Below are positions 24,676 through 33,792 of a stretch of 58,528 nucleotides of DNA, piece after piece (positions within the stretch are counted from its first letter, which is position 1; each line of letters opens with the position of its first letter). A program made the position numbers and the translations under genes. The DNA comes from Propioniciclava tarda. Its GTDB lineage: Bacteria > Actinomycetota > Actinomycetes > Propionibacteriales > Propionibacteriaceae. A model generated the notes under the pieces. That model worked only from the letters and a program-made list of their open reading frames with translations, was not told the DNA's origin and did no database searches. The stretch lies in assembly GCF_900182665.1 (NCBI RefSeq), contig NZ_FXTL01000019.1, forward strand, positions 1 through 58,528. The letters are read 5' to 3'.

Positions 24676-26683
24676 CTGCCCGCTCCACTCGGACGCCCTG
24701 GGGGTCGTCCACGTCGATGATGGTGCCCTCGACGGCCTCCGCCGGGACGACTCCGAACGTGCCCCGCTCGGCGGGGGCGTCCGAGGGGAAGACGATGCCG
24801 CCTGCTCCGAGCCTGGGTTGGGTGGTCACCTCGGCAGCGCCGGACGGCAACCCAGCCTCGATCGCCGCCGGCACCACGACGTCGGCCACGGGCGCAGCGA
24901 TCGCCGGGGTTTCGGAGGCTGGCTCGGGGGCACGCTCCTCCGGAGCACCCTCCAGCGCCGGCAGGCGTGGCGCAGCGGCCAGAGCGCCATCGTCGGCCCG
25001 CTCCGACCGTAGCCGGTCGAGGGCCGATTGCAGGCTCACGTCGCGTCCGGATTCCAGTCCGACGGCGTCCAGCGCCGACTGGTACCGGCTGAGTTCGTTG
25101 GCCATCAGCGCGTCGACGCGGGCGTCCAGGGCGTCCCTGGCCGTCTTGGCCATCCGTCGGACGCCGTCCTCGCCGAAGATCGCCTCCAGGAAGCGCTGGG
25201 CCAGTACGACGGTGCCGCCCGCGATGCCGACCTCGGCGCCGGTCAGGCCGCCGGTGTTCAGGAAGACGATCATCATCAGCGCAAGGCCCACGCCGTTGAC
25301 GCCGAACGCCATGATGCGCGCGCCGGTCTTCTTGTCGGCCCCCTCGACCGAGACGAGCTCCAGGACGTCGCCCTGCCAGTCCCGGATGACCTTCGCGACC
25401 GCGGACGGGTAGTCCACGGACGCCCGCGAGAGGTCCGTCCGCGTGCGCTGCAGAACTTGGCGTCCCGCCGGATTGGCCATCCAGGCGTTCTCGACGCGCT
25501 CGGCGGCGGCGTCGCCCTCCTCGCGCAGGAGCACCTCGAGCCCGGACTGAACCGCGACCTTGGCGTCCTCGGCCTTCTGCGCCTCGCCACGAATCGCGGC
25601 GAAGATGCGGTCGCGCAGCCAGCCGATCTTCTGCTCGACGCCGCGCATGAACTCGCCGGTGCCGACGAAGTCTTGCCAGCGCGACAGCACCTCCCCGCGC
25701 AGCAGCGTCCCGTCGGCGGTCTGGACCGCCATCGTCCTGGACGCCTCCGCGTACGACGCCTTGGCGTCGCTCCACAGCTGTGCGGTGGAGGAAGATTGGC
25801 TCTGCAGCGCTTCCACGACGGCCGGCGTCCGGGCGGTCAACGAGCCGATCGCGCCGTCCAGGGTCTGCATCACGACGGCCTGCCGACTCGCCTTGTCGGC
25901 GGCCAGCGTGGCCAGCCAGTCGCGGATCGGGGTCACGGCAGCGTCCGGCAGGAGCCCGGCGGCGTCCGTGGTGGTCTCCGGCACCGCGAAGAGGGGCGAG
26001 TTGCCGAGGCCGCGCTCGAGCATCAGGCGTCCGAGATGGCTCGGCACCTCGTGCATCGCGGCCGGCGGCACGCGCTGCAGGACGACCGCCACCGCGGCCG
26101 ACCGCTCGGCCGCCGCCTGCAGGTACTCCCAGGGCACGGCGTCGGCGTAGCGGGCGGCCGTCGTGACGAACAGCCACAGGTCCGCGGCCGCGAGCAGCTG
26201 GGACGCCAGCGCGCGGTTCTCGCTGACGACCGAGTCGACGTCGGGGGCGTCCAGCAAGGCCAGCCCCTGCGGCAGCGTGGGCTCGGCGACGAGCTGCAGG
26301 GTCGAGCTGTCGTTGGCCTGATCGAACGACCGGGCGAGCCCGGGCAGGACGCGATCGGACGAGAAGAAGTCGAGGTCGGCCGGGTTGTGCACCAGGACTG
26401 GGCTGCGCGTCGTCGGACGGATCACGCCCGGACGCGAGACCACGCGTCCGATGAGCGAGTTGACCAGCGTCGACTTGCCCGCCCCGGTCGAGCCACCGAT
26501 GACGGCGAGCAGCGGGGCGTCCAGGCGGTCCAGGCGCGGCAGGATGTAGTCGTCCAGCTGCGCGACCATCTCGCGCGCGGACTTGTCAGCCTCGGCGCTG
26601 CCGGGCAGCGTCAGCGGCAGCCGGACGCCGGCGAGCGCCTGGCGCAGTTGCGTCAACGACTCCACAAGGGTGGCTGTGCTCAT
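24668..26683 (-). CDS. Dynamin-like GTPase, first of a pair
   Basis: The 671-residue protein has P-loop GGSTGAGKST (63-72), a switch Thr region GVIRPTTRSPV and a G3-like LLDAPDVDSV. A long helical section follows, with a hydrophobic stretch near residues 440-490 (GVNGVGLALMMIVFLNTGG and a second short one) that may enter the membrane as a hairpin. The C-terminal part is acidic and Ala/Pro-rich and probably disordered. The two GTPases differ in length and membrane region, typical of asymmetric pairs such as Streptomyces DynA/DynB. SD AGGAGC precedes ATG 26683. The PrsW gene ends 12 nt upstream, so all may share a transcript. Confidence 0.8.
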   Translation of the reverse strand: MSTATLVESLTQLRQALAGVRLPLTLPGSAEADKSAREMVAQLDDYILPRLDRLDAPLLAVIGGSTGAGKSTLVNSLIGRVVSRPGVIRPTTRSPVLVHNPADLDFFSSDRVLPGLARSFDQANDSSTLQLVAEPTLPQGLALLDAPDVDSVVSENRALASQLLAAADLWLFVTTAARYADAVPWEYLQAAAERSAAVAVVLQRVPPAAMHEVPSHLGRLMLERGLGNSPLFAVPETTTDAAGLLPDAAVTPIRDWLATLAADKASRQAVVMQTLDGAIGSLTARTPAVVEALQSQSSSTAQLWSDAKASYAEASRTMAVQTADGTLLRGEVLSRWQDFVGTGEFMRGVEQKIGWLRDRIFAAIRGEAQKAEDAKVAVQSGLEVLLREEGDAAAERVENAWMANPAGRQVLQRTRTDLSRASVDYPSAVAKVIRDWQGDVLELVSVEGADKKTGARIMAFGVNGVGLALMMIVFLNTGGLTGAEVGIAGGTVVLAQRFLEAIFGEDGVRRMAKTARDALDARVDALMANELSRYQSALDAVGLESGRDVSLQSALDRLRSERADDGALAAAPRLPALEGAPEERAPEPASETPAIAAPVADVVVPAAIEAGLPSGAAEVTTQPRLGAGGIVFPSDAPAERGTFGVVPAEAVEGTIIDVDDPQGVRVERADG

Positions 26684-26695
26684 CGAAGACTGCTC

Positions 26696-28135
26696 CTAGG
26701 ACGTCGGCGGCCCCCACCGCGGGTCAACCGGTGAGTACGCGGGTGATCCTACTGGCGCCGGGGTGCCTCCGGAGTAGGGCCCCGCCTGCGGGGGAACTGT
26801 GGCGCGGCGCCGCCAGGGCAGCTGCCCCGCGAGCGCACGCAGCCGGGCGCCGAGGGCCCTCACATCGGGCAGGTTGAGGCGGCGGCCCCGCGGGTCCGAG
26901 ACCGCGGTGGCCTTCAACTGCCGGATCTGCGCCAGGAGCTCGTGAGCGCGGACGTCGCCCGCGGCGTCCACCGTGCCGCGGACCTGAGCGTCGCGGAGGT
27001 AGACGAGCTCGGTCACGGCGTGTTGGAGTCGCAGGGTCGCAACGAGGCACGCCCAGCCGCGGGTGGCCGCGATCAAGGCGGCGCGAGTGCGGCTGCGCTG
27101 GCGCGAGAAGACGTACGCGTCGGCGTCCGTGAGCCAGCCCATCCGGACGAAGTCAGCGAGGCGATCCCGGTGGCGCCGGCTTTCGACGATGAGCTGACGG
27201 AGGATCCAGATGACGACGGCCAGGACCAGCGGGATGATGACCAGGAAGTAAAGGAACACCCCCTGAGACCCGGCGCTGAAGAACGTGGCCGCGGTGTTGA
27301 ACGCCATGTGCAGCAACGAGGCTGCGAGGTAGCCCACCAGCGGTGCGAGCACGCGGACGACCTTGCTGGGCGTCCGGACGGCTACCAGGACGCCGATGCC
27401 GGTCATGGTCGTGAACAGGGGGTGGCCGAACGCCAGCCAGACGCCGCGCAGCATGACGAGCGTGTTGATGGCCTGGTCCGGGTCGCCCGCGCTGATGGTC
27501 GTCGAGGTGAAGACGATGGCCCGGGCGTAGTAGATGATGTTCTCGGTGAAGGCGAATCCCGCCGCCGACAGGCCGGCCAGGACGATCCCCGACACCTTGG
27601 AGACCAGGCGGTAGCGGTACGCGATCGCGATGCCGAACAGCACGGACGCCTTCGCCGCCTCCTCGACGAACGGGGCGACGAAGATCGCCGAGCGAGCGCC
27701 CTGGGACGGATCAGCCCCACCGGTGACCTGCATCTCGAGCGCCGCCCAGGTGTTGATCACGATGGACATGGCCGTCGCCACCGAGCCGCCCCAGCCGAGC
27801 GCGAGCCACCAAACCAGCGGACGCTGGGGCCGGAAGCGGTCCAGCCAGGCGTACGCCACGATCCAGAACAGCAGCGTGGGGAAGGCGAGTTTGGCGGCGT
27901 CCCGGACGGCCGAGAAGTTGATGCCCTCGACCTCGCCGCCCTCGATCTTCACCGGGGCCGTGACCATGCGGTACTGAAACAGCAGGCAGCCCGCGTAGAC
28001 GAGGGTCATCAGGACGAAGACCCAGGTCCAGCGGTTCAGCAGGATGCGCTTGCCCAGCGGGCCGGTGGAGGTGCGCGTCGATGGCAGGCCGTTTTGCCTG
28101 CGCTCGTGCAACGCAACCTTGGACGACATGGCCAT
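26696..28135 (-). CDS. PrsW-family intramembrane metalloprotease
   Basis: The 479-residue polytopic membrane protein has about eight transmembrane helices. Family motifs are present: EEAAK (158-162), GFAFTENIIYY with a conserved Glu, GHPLFT and a late HMAFN carrying the metal-binding His. PrsW proteases cut anti-sigma factors inside the membrane in Bacillus; the target here is unknown. The C-terminal ~150 residues are soluble, Arg/Pro-rich and additional to the minimal family core. ATG 28135 or ATG 28129 (MSSKV) could be the start; neither has a strong SD. It lies between a SUFU gene and the GTPase pair, all leftward. Confidence 0.82.
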   Translation of the reverse strand: MAMSSKVALHERRQNGLPSTRTSTGPLGKRILLNRWTWVFVLMTLVYAGCLLFQYRMVTAPVKIEGGEVEGINFSAVRDAAKLAFPTLLFWIVAYAWLDRFRPQRPLVWWLALGWGGSVATAMSIVINTWAALEMQVTGGADPSQGARSAIFVAPFVEEAAKASVLFGIAIAYRYRLVSKVSGIVLAGLSAAGFAFTENIIYYARAIVFTSTTISAGDPDQAINTLVMLRGVWLAFGHPLFTTMTGIGVLVAVRTPSKVVRVLAPLVGYLAASLLHMAFNTAATFFSAGSQGVFLYFLVIIPLVLAVVIWILRQLIVESRRHRDRLADFVRMGWLTDADAYVFSRQRSRTRAALIAATRGWACLVATLRLQHAVTELVYLRDAQVRGTVDAAGDVRAHELLAQIRQLKATAVSDPRGRRLNLPDVRALGARLRALAGQLPWRRRATVPPQAGPYSGGTPAPVGSPAYSPVDPRWGPPTS

Positions 28136-28164
28136 CAGGGTACCGGTCGACTCCAGGGCGACCG

Positions 28165-28905
28165 TCAGAGCTCGACCGTGGCTTCCCAGGTGCCGCGGGG
28201 GCCCTTCCGGACGATCGACTCCCGCTGCAGGTCGGCCGGGTCGAAGAGCCGTCCGTTGAGCGCGCCGATGATGCCGCTGTAGCCGTGATCCGCCGCGTAC
28301 TGCTCCTCGTCCGGGGTGATGGGCAGCAGCTGCAGCATCTCGAGCACGCGGTCGCGCATGGGCTGATGGCCGAACCCGTAGATGTTCTCGACCACGATCA
28401 TGTGCGACGCGTTGACGCTGGTGCCGAGTGCCTCGTGCGTGAAGACGGGGCCGCCGGACGTGCCCTGCGGAATGGACGCCCCCGCCGCGTAGAGCGACGT
28501 CAGCATGAACTTCAGGGCCGCCAGCCCCTGCGCCTCGAACTCTCGCTGAACGATGAGCGAGTACTCGTCGTGAATCGGCACCTCGACCCCGTTCATGTTC
28601 GGCGCGGTGCGGCCGTCCACGTCGGCAAACCGGCTCTTCGTCAGCGTCGCGAAGGTGGTGAGGCCCGGCGAGGGCGCGTCCCGGACCCGGACGATGCGGG
28701 GCGCCGGCTCATCGGTCGGCACGCCCTGGATGTCCTCGACATCGAAAACCCGGACCGACCAGTCACCCCAGGCGTGCCGCCACAGGTACAGCGAGAAGTC
28801 GTCGGACAGTTCGGCGTCCGGCTGTGCGGACCGCTCGGCGACCTTGTCGCCGTAGAACTCTGGGTCCAGGACGCCGTCGGCTGCGGTGTCATCGGGTTCA
28901 GTCAT
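28165..28905 (-). CDS. Suppressor-of-fused domain protein
   Basis: The 246-residue soluble protein ends with a pattern like SUFU proteins, LLPITPDEEQYAADHGYSG followed by a C-terminal segment, after a hydrophobic LKFMLTSLYAAGASIPQG core. In bacteria SUFU-domain proteins are often immunity or scaffold proteins for polymorphic toxins, or of unknown role; no toxin is adjacent. ATG 28905 (MTEPDDT) is preferred to the longer frame from 28926. It is 29 nt upstream of prsW and may be its operon partner. The family call rests on short similarity and is moderate. Confidence 0.5.
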   Translation of the reverse strand: MTEPDDTAADGVLDPEFYGDKVAERSAQPDAELSDDFSLYLWRHAWGDWSVRVFDVEDIQGVPTDEPAPRIVRVRDAPSPGLTTFATLTKSRFADVDGRTAPNMNGVEVPIHDEYSLIVQREFEAQGLAALKFMLTSLYAAGASIPQGTSGGPVFTHEALGTSVNASHMIVVENIYGFGHQPMRDRVLEMLQLLPITPDEEQYAADHGYSGIIGALNGRLFDPADLQRESIVRKGPRGTWEATVEL

Positions 28906-29027
28906 GGTGCAGATCGTAGAGGGCATGGAGACCAGGTGATTTCCCAGGCCGCCTCGGGCGGATAGCGTGGCCGATCAGCTCAGCCGGACGAGTGCCCCTA
29001 GATGGTTGTTGACTAGGTGTTCTTCGG

Positions 29028-29100
29028 CGCCCCCGGGAGGATTCGAACCTCCGCGCGACAGATTAGAAGGCTGCTGCTCTATCCCCTGAGCTACGAGGGC
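29028..29100 (-). tRNA. tRNA-Arg (anticodon UCU)
   Basis: The 73-nt cloverleaf on the minus strand has acceptor GCCCTCG paired with CGGGGGC, D-stem GCTC/GAGC, TTCGAAT in the T loop and anticodon loop CTTCTAA. The CCA end is not encoded. The anticodon stem pairs GCAGC with TCTGT, giving a wobble at 27-43 and a C.U mismatch at 31-39. It decodes AGA, a rare codon in such a GC-rich genome. Confidence 0.88.
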
Positions 29101-29171
29101 CGGTGGGCACGATTGTAGGGCCAGCCCGAACGCGACGAACGCGTCGGCGTCCCCGGTGTAGCGTCGCCCGG

Positions 29172-30395
29172 GTGGAATCCGACGGACTGACGAGAGCGCA
29201 GTGGCGCCGTCTGGCCATCTCCGCCTACCTGCCGACGCTCGTCTCCATGATCGGTTTCAGCGCCGTCATCCCGCTGCTGCCGTTGACTGCCCGCGCGTTG
29301 GGCGCGTCCGTCGCCGAAGCCGCGTCCGTGGTGGCCGTGATGGGGCTCGGCGGACTGGTCGGCGCCCTCCCCGGCGGTGCACTGGCAGATCGATTCGGGG
29401 AGAAGCGAGCGATCATCGGCGCCTGCTTGATGGACGCGGCCTGCCTGATGGGCGCCTTCTTCGCCCCCACGGTCCCCTTGCTGATGCTTGCTGCCTTCGG
29501 TGCGGGTGTCTCGGGTGCGGTGTTCGGGCTGGCTCGCCAGGGCTACCTGACCGTGGCCGTGCCCTTCGAGTTCCGCGCTCGTTCGCTGTCGACCCTGGGC
29601 GGGGTGTTCCGGATGGGATCCTTCGTCGGGCCGCTCATGGGTGCCGCCGTGGTGTCCGTGTGGGACATCAAGGCCGCCTACCTCGCGGCCACCGTTACGA
29701 GCATCGCAGCGGCTCTGATCACCCTTGGCCTGCCCGAACTGCCGTCCGACAAGGCAGTTTCCGCAGCGGAGGGAGCGAGCGTGACCACCTGGTCCATCCT
29801 GCGTCGGCACGCGCGCGTCTTCTTGACAGTCGGCCTGGGGGCCGCCGCCCTCAACCTGGTGCGGACCGCGCGCGATGGCCTGCTGCCGCTCTGGTCGGAC
29901 GCCGCAGGCTTGCATCCCGCCGAGACGAGCCTCATCTACGCCGCGTCGTCTGGCGTCGACATGCTGCTGTTCTACGTCGGCGGCTCGCTGATGGACCGCT
30001 TCGGGCGGCGCTGGGTCGCCCTGCCGGCCATGGTGATCATGGGGATCAGCTACGCGCTCCTGCCGCTCACCCACTCCTTCTTCGCCATCATGGCCGTCGG
30101 CATGGGGCTCGGCCTGGGCAACGGCATCAGCTCCGGCGTGGTGATGACCCTCGGCTCGGATCAAGCGCCACGGGTCGGCCTATCGCGCTTCCTGGCGGGC
30201 TGGCGGCTCACCGCTGGCCTGGGCCAAGCCGCCGGGCCGCTCCTTGTGACCGCGATCGCGGCGACCGCTCCCCTCATGGCCGCGAGCCTGGCCGTCGCCG
30301 CGGCTGCCTGGCTGGGCGGCGGCTGGCTCTGGTACTGGGCCAAGCCGAGGGACGGGGACGTGCGCGACGGCGTCCAATCGACTCTCGACGGTTAG
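29172..30395 (+). CDS. MFS transporter
   Basis: The 407-residue membrane protein has twelve predicted helices. The MFS motif A appears twice: GGALADRFGEKR after helix 2 and GGSLMDRFGRRW after helix 8. It is most like drug/metabolite efflux carriers; no substrate is deducible. GTG 29172 is supported by TAGCGT (29159-29164) exactly 7 nt upstream and no SD, so it is probably leaderless. Its stop overlaps the ppk2 stop in a convergent TTAG. Confidence 0.82.
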   Translation: MESDGLTRAQWRRLAISAYLPTLVSMIGFSAVIPLLPLTARALGASVAEAASVVAVMGLGGLVGALPGGALADRFGEKRAIIGACLMDAACLMGAFFAPTVPLLMLAAFGAGVSGAVFGLARQGYLTVAVPFEFRARSLSTLGGVFRMGSFVGPLMGAAVVSVWDIKAAYLAATVTSIAAALITLGLPELPSDKAVSAAEGASVTTWSILRRHARVFLTVGLGAAALNLVRTARDGLLPLWSDAAGLHPAETSLIYAASSGVDMLLFYVGGSLMDRFGRRWVALPAMVIMGISYALLPLTHSFFAIMAVGMGLGLGNGISSGVVMTLGSDQAPRVGLSRFLAGWRLTAGLGQAAGPLLVTAIAATAPLMAASLAVAAAAWLGGGWLWYWAKPRDGDVRDGVQSTLDG

Positions 30396-31333
30396 TCGCC
30401 GACCGCGTCGCGACCCAGCCGGACGATCAACGGGTCGGGATCGTAGACGACGGAGTTGTCGCGTCCCTCGTAGTCGAACTGATTCAGGAAGGCGCGCATG
30501 GCGTTGATGCGGGCGCGCTTCTTGTCGTTGCTGCGGATCGTGAACCAGGGCGCGTGGTCGGTGTCGGTGCCCGCGAACATCGCCTCCTTGGCGGCGGTGT
30601 AGTCCTCCCAGCGGTCCAGGGACTCCAGATCCATGGGCGACAGCTTCCAGCGCCGCACGGGATCGATCTGGCGGATCGCGAACCGGGTGCGCTGCTCGCG
30701 CTGCGTTACCGAGAACCAAAACTTCGTCAGGTGCGTCCCGGAGTCGATGATCATCCGCTCGAACTCGGGGGTCTGCTTCATGAACAGCGCGTACTGCTCG
30801 TCGGTGCAAAAGCCCATGACCCGCTCGACGCCGGCCCGGTTGTACCAGGAGCGGTCGAACAGGACCATCTCGCCGGAGGTCGGGAAATGCTGGATGTAGC
30901 GCTGGTAGTACCACTGGCCGGCCTCGGTGTGGGTCGGCTTGTTCAGCGCGACCACGCGCGCGGCGCGGGGGTTGAGATGCTCGGTGAAGCGCTTGATCGT
31001 GCCACCCTTGCCGGCGGCGTCGCGGCCCTCGAAGACGATGATGTGCTTCTGGCCGTGGTCCTGCCCCCAGTACTGCAGCTTCAACAGCTCGATCTGCAGC
31101 TGGTACTTCTCGCTCTCGTACTCCTCGCGCTGCATGAGCTCGTCGTACGGGTAGTCCTGCCGCCACGTTTCGACGGCGCGGCCACCCGGGTCGATCAGTT
31201 CGGCATCGTCCGCCGTCTGCGCGTCACCGACGGTGTAGCCCTCGTCGATCAGCCTGTCGATGAACTCACGCAGGTTCTGCCGCTGGCCGGGCACCTCAAG
31301 TGGGTCCAACAGGGGGTGTCCAGCGTCGACCAT
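30392..31333 (-). CDS. ppk2: Polyphosphate kinase 2
   Basis: The 313-residue cytoplasmic enzyme transfers phosphate between polyphosphate and nucleotides. Walker [10 protein letters not shown] and the lid/Walker [14 protein letters not shown] of the PPK2 family are present, as is a long N-terminal helical extension. ATG 31333 has GGAGGAG 7 nt upstream; the frame extends to 31636 without support. Convergent with the MFS gene (4-nt overlap) and divergent from orn. PPK2 class I members usually make GTP/ATP from polyP; the direction here is inferred from family only. Confidence 0.9.
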   Translation of the reverse strand: MVDAGHPLLDPLEVPGQRQNLREFIDRLIDEGYTVGDAQTADDAELIDPGGRAVETWRQDYPYDELMQREEYESEKYQLQIELLKLQYWGQDHGQKHIIVFEGRDAAGKGGTIKRFTEHLNPRAARVVALNKPTHTEAGQWYYQRYIQHFPTSGEMVLFDRSWYNRAGVERVMGFCTDEQYALFMKQTPEFERMIIDSGTHLTKFWFSVTQREQRTRFAIRQIDPVRRWKLSPMDLESLDRWEDYTAAKEAMFAGTDTDHAPWFTIRSNDKKRARINAMRAFLNQFDYEGRDNSVVYDPDPLIVRLGRDAVGD

Positions 31334-31430
31334 GGTCTGCTCCTCCGGGCTGATCAGCGGGTCTGACCACCCTAGTGCCTGGGACCTGCGGCGTCCGGGG
31401 GGAGGCGCGACACGCCGTAGAGTTGCGGCC

Positions 31431-32057
31431 GTGAACGACAAGCTGGTGTGGATCGACTGCGAGATGACCGGGCTCGACCTCGGGACGGACGCGCTCGTCG
31501 AGGTAGCGGCGCTGGTGACCGACGGCGAGCTGAACGTGCTGGGCGAGGGCGTCGACATCGTCATCAAGCCTTCGGACGCCGCGCTGGCGGCCATGGGTGA
31601 CTTCGTGCGAGAGATGCACACCAAGTCGGGGCTCATCGAGGAGTTCGAGTCCGGGGTGACGCTGGAACAGGCGCAGAAGCAGGTGCTGGACTACGTCCGG
31701 CGGTACGTGAACGGTCCGCGGCAGGCGCCGCTGGCGGGCAACACGATCGGCACCGACCGGATGTTCCTGGCCCGCGACATGCCGGCGTTGGAGTCGTTCG
31801 TCCACTACCGCAACGTCGACGTGTCGTCCATCAAAGAGCTGGCGAGGCGCTGGTACCCGAAGGCGTTCTTCAACACGCCCGCGAAGTCGGGCGGGCATCG
31901 CGCCCTGGCCGACATTCGCGAGTCGATCGAGGAACTGCGCTACTACCGGGAGGCGATCTTCGTGGAGCGTCCGGGGCTGGGCGGGTCCGAGTTGCAGGCG
32001 ATCGCGGCCCGCCACCAGGGCGCGCTGACCGGCCACACCGTCGCGTCCGCGGGCTGA
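31431..32057 (+). CDS. orn: Oligoribonuclease
   Basis: The 208-residue 3'-5' exoribonuclease degrades dinucleotides and very short RNAs, including pGpG from c-di-GMP turnover. DEDDh catalytic residues are visible: [10 protein letters not shown] (Asp and Glu), NTIGTDRMF (Asp), and HRALADI (His and Asp). GTG 31431 is supported by TAGAGT (31418-31423) exactly 7 nt upstream and the absence of an SD. The C-terminal ~25 residues ([16 protein letters not shown]) extend beyond the fold. It is followed by tRNA-His. Confidence 0.93.
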   Translation: MNDKLVWIDCEMTGLDLGTDALVEVAALVTDGELNVLGEGVDIVIKPSDAALAAMGDFVREMHTKSGLIEEFESGVTLEQAQKQVLDYVRRYVNGPRQAPLAGNTIGTDRMFLARDMPALESFVHYRNVDVSSIKELARRWYPKAFFNTPAKSGGHRALADIRESIEELRYYREAIFVERPGLGGSELQAIAARHQGALTGHTVASAG

Positions 32058-32133
32058 ACCCGGCTGGGCTGACGATTTCATCCGGCGCCGCAGGTTCGCT
32101 AAGATCAGCGTCGCTGTCGCCTCGGCGGCACAT

Positions 32134-32210
32134 GGTGGGTATAGCTCAGTTGGTAGAGCGTCTGGTTGTGGTCCAGGATGTCGCGGGTTCGAGTCCCGTT
32201 ACTCACCCCA
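32134..32210 (+). tRNA. tRNA-His (anticodon GUG)
   Basis: The 77-nt gene includes the extra G(-1), acceptor GTGGGTA paired with TACTCAC, D-stem GCTC/GAGC, anticodon loop TTGTGGT (GTG) and T loop TTCGAGT. CCA is encoded at 32208-32210. Confidence 0.95.
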
Positions 32211-32214
32211 AGTG

Positions 32215-32253
32215 AAACCCGTTCTGACTAGGTAAAATAGTTGGGGCGGGTTT
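32215..32253 (+). terminator. Possible terminator after tRNA-His
   Basis: AAACCCG (32215-32221) can pair with CGGGTTT (32247-32253), followed by TCTC. The loop is long (25 nt), so it is a weak candidate. The remaining 145 nt to the AbiEii gene hold no gene that I recognise. Confidence 0.3.
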
Positions 32254-32398
32254 TCTCGTGCAACATGCGTGCAACAAGGGCCCTCCCTGAGGGGAGCCAA
32301 CCCGAGCCCGTATGCCCGCGGAGCGTTCTCGGACGAGTACCCTGCGGCGCTGCGGTGAGGGCCGCCAAACCGCCGAAATCGACACGCGATGGACGGCG

Positions 32399-33229
32399 CT
32401 ATCTGCGCGCCGCATCGATGCGCTGGATGAACTCGTTGGTCCAGCCAACCGCCTCGTCGACGTCGGCGAGCACGTCCAGGCCGTCGGCAGCTTCTTCGTA
32501 GAGGGTGTCCCACTGGTTCCTGGTAACGATGGTCGGCGGCCATTCCTGCCGGTGTCGGTACTCGAACAGGCGCGTGCAGGTCGAGGCGACCTGGGCCAGG
32601 TCCAACTCCTCGCCGTGATCGAGGAGTTGGAGGTCGACCAGATCGCGCGCACGCTCGCTGCCATCCTCGGACGCGGCGTGGAGCTTCTGTGCGATCTGGT
32701 GATCGGCGCGCATCACGGGCACCGGTTCGGGCGCTGGAAGCCCGACTTCGGTGAACAGGCGGGCGAGATCGGGGGCAAGCTGGTACTCGGGTTCGTCGGC
32801 GTCGCCGAGTTCGTTGTGGCCGAGTTCGAAGGCGACCGTGCACCACGAGCGACCCCGGTAGTCGAGCCTCACGTCGAAGGGCTGCATCACGTAGGCGGTC
32901 GGCACACCAGCCGGGCGGGGCGCCGCCTTCTCGATCAGCCGTCCGGTGAACCCCGCCCAGCCCGTCGCCAAGGACTCCTCGAAGTCGCTGCGGAACCGGG
33001 CCAGTGACTGCACCCTCGCGGCGTCCAGATCCCGGGTGAAGCGGGTTCCGCTGCCGTAGCGCAGCGCCATCGCACTCCCACCCTTGATTGCGCCTTCCGG
33101 GAGCATCTGGCCCACCACGACCAGCGCCATCCCGACGCGGCGACGAAGCGCCAGACCGTCGTCACCTTCGAGGTTGCGGATGCGCTGCTCCAGCGAACGC
33201 ACGCTCGCCGGGGGATCCGAGTAGCTCAC
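32399..33229 (-). CDS. AbiEii-type nucleotidyltransferase toxin
   Basis: The 276-residue protein belongs to the DUF1814/AbiEii family, the toxin of type IV AbiE systems. The nucleotidyltransferase motif appears as IKGGSAMALRYG, followed by RFTRDLD with the metal-binding acidic residues. Later come HQIAQKLHAAS, with a conserved Lys, and DLVDLQLLDHGEEL. The GTG at 33229 overlaps the antitoxin stop as GTGA and has AAGGAG upstream, so the toxin is made after and coupled to the antitoxin. AbiEii toxins arrest growth by nucleotidylating cellular targets such as tRNA. The longer frame to 33340 overlaps the antitoxin and is rejected. Confidence 0.82.
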   Translation of the reverse strand: MSYSDPPASVRSLEQRIRNLEGDDGLALRRRVGMALVVVGQMLPEGAIKGGSAMALRYGSGTRFTRDLDAARVQSLARFRSDFEESLATGWAGFTGRLIEKAAPRPAGVPTAYVMQPFDVRLDYRGRSWCTVAFELGHNELGDADEPEYQLAPDLARLFTEVGLPAPEPVPVMRADHQIAQKLHAASEDGSERARDLVDLQLLDHGEELDLAQVASTCTRLFEYRHRQEWPPTIVTRNQWDTLYEEAADGLDVLADVDEAVGWTNEFIQRIDAARR

Positions 33230-33768
33230 GACTGAAGCTCCTTCCACACCCGCTGCCACTCGGTCGTAGTGAGCAAACCCTCGGCGCGCGCCTGCCTCGC
33301 CGCCTCCAGGAGGCGTTCGGTCTCGATTCGTCCGCGGCACTCCAGGATCGCGTCGGCAATCGGCTGGGCAGGCAGGGCCCCGTAGAGGGTCGTCGGCAGG
33401 CCACCCGCCACCCGGGTCAGCTCGATGAAAGAGGGCAGCTTCGACCGGGCACGCCTGGGGATGGCGACCTTGATCCGCCTCGGGTTGACGTCCGCCAGCC
33501 CGAGCAGAGCCAGCACCGACTCGCCGTGCAGGTAGGCACCATCACCCGCTCGCAGCAGGGCCTCCGCGAATTGGTCGAGCGCCGTCACCGGAACGTCAGG
33601 TACCCGATACAAGCCGTAGGCCACGTTCTGCAGCCCCCCTCGAGCAGCGAGCTTGGGCAGCTCAATCGCGGGGACGCCCGCGATCACGGCATCCTTGGTG
33701 GTGACATACCCGTACCGATCGAGCGCGAGTTCCCGCACGATCTCCCGGTACTTCACCTTTGCGGCCAT
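33226..33768 (-). CDS. AbiEi-type antitoxin / repressor
   Basis: The 180-residue protein begins with a winged-helix domain (VRELALDRYGYVTTKDAVIAG then LPKLAARGGLQNVAYGLYRV), typical of AbiEi antitoxins. A C-terminal DUF4095-like antitoxicity domain follows. AbiEi neutralises AbiEii indirectly and represses the operon. ATG 33768 has TATAGT (33780-33775) 6 nt upstream and no SD, so it is probably leaderless. The inverted repeat TACCG-AAAA-CGGTA sits just upstream of that -10. Confidence 0.8.
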   Translation of the reverse strand: MAAKVKYREIVRELALDRYGYVTTKDAVIAGVPAIELPKLAARGGLQNVAYGLYRVPDVPVTALDQFAEALLRAGDGAYLHGESVLALLGLADVNPRRIKVAIPRRARSKLPSFIELTRVAGGLPTTLYGALPAQPIADAILECRGRIETERLLEAARQARAEGLLTTTEWQRVWKELQS

Positions 33769-33778
33769 GCCACAACTA

Positions 33779-33792
33779 TACCGAAAACGGTA
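33779..33792. promoter_or_regulatory. AbiEi operator-like inverted repeat
   Basis: TACCG-AAAA-CGGTA is a perfect palindrome with 5-bp arms adjoining and overlapping the -10 TATAGT of the abiE operon. That is the position expected for AbiEi autorepression. Confidence 0.5.

Noticed and set aside
32199-32398. Attachment site of an integrated element at tRNA-His
   Set aside because: I could not find a second copy of the tRNA 3' end or an integrase in the window, so I only mention it as context.
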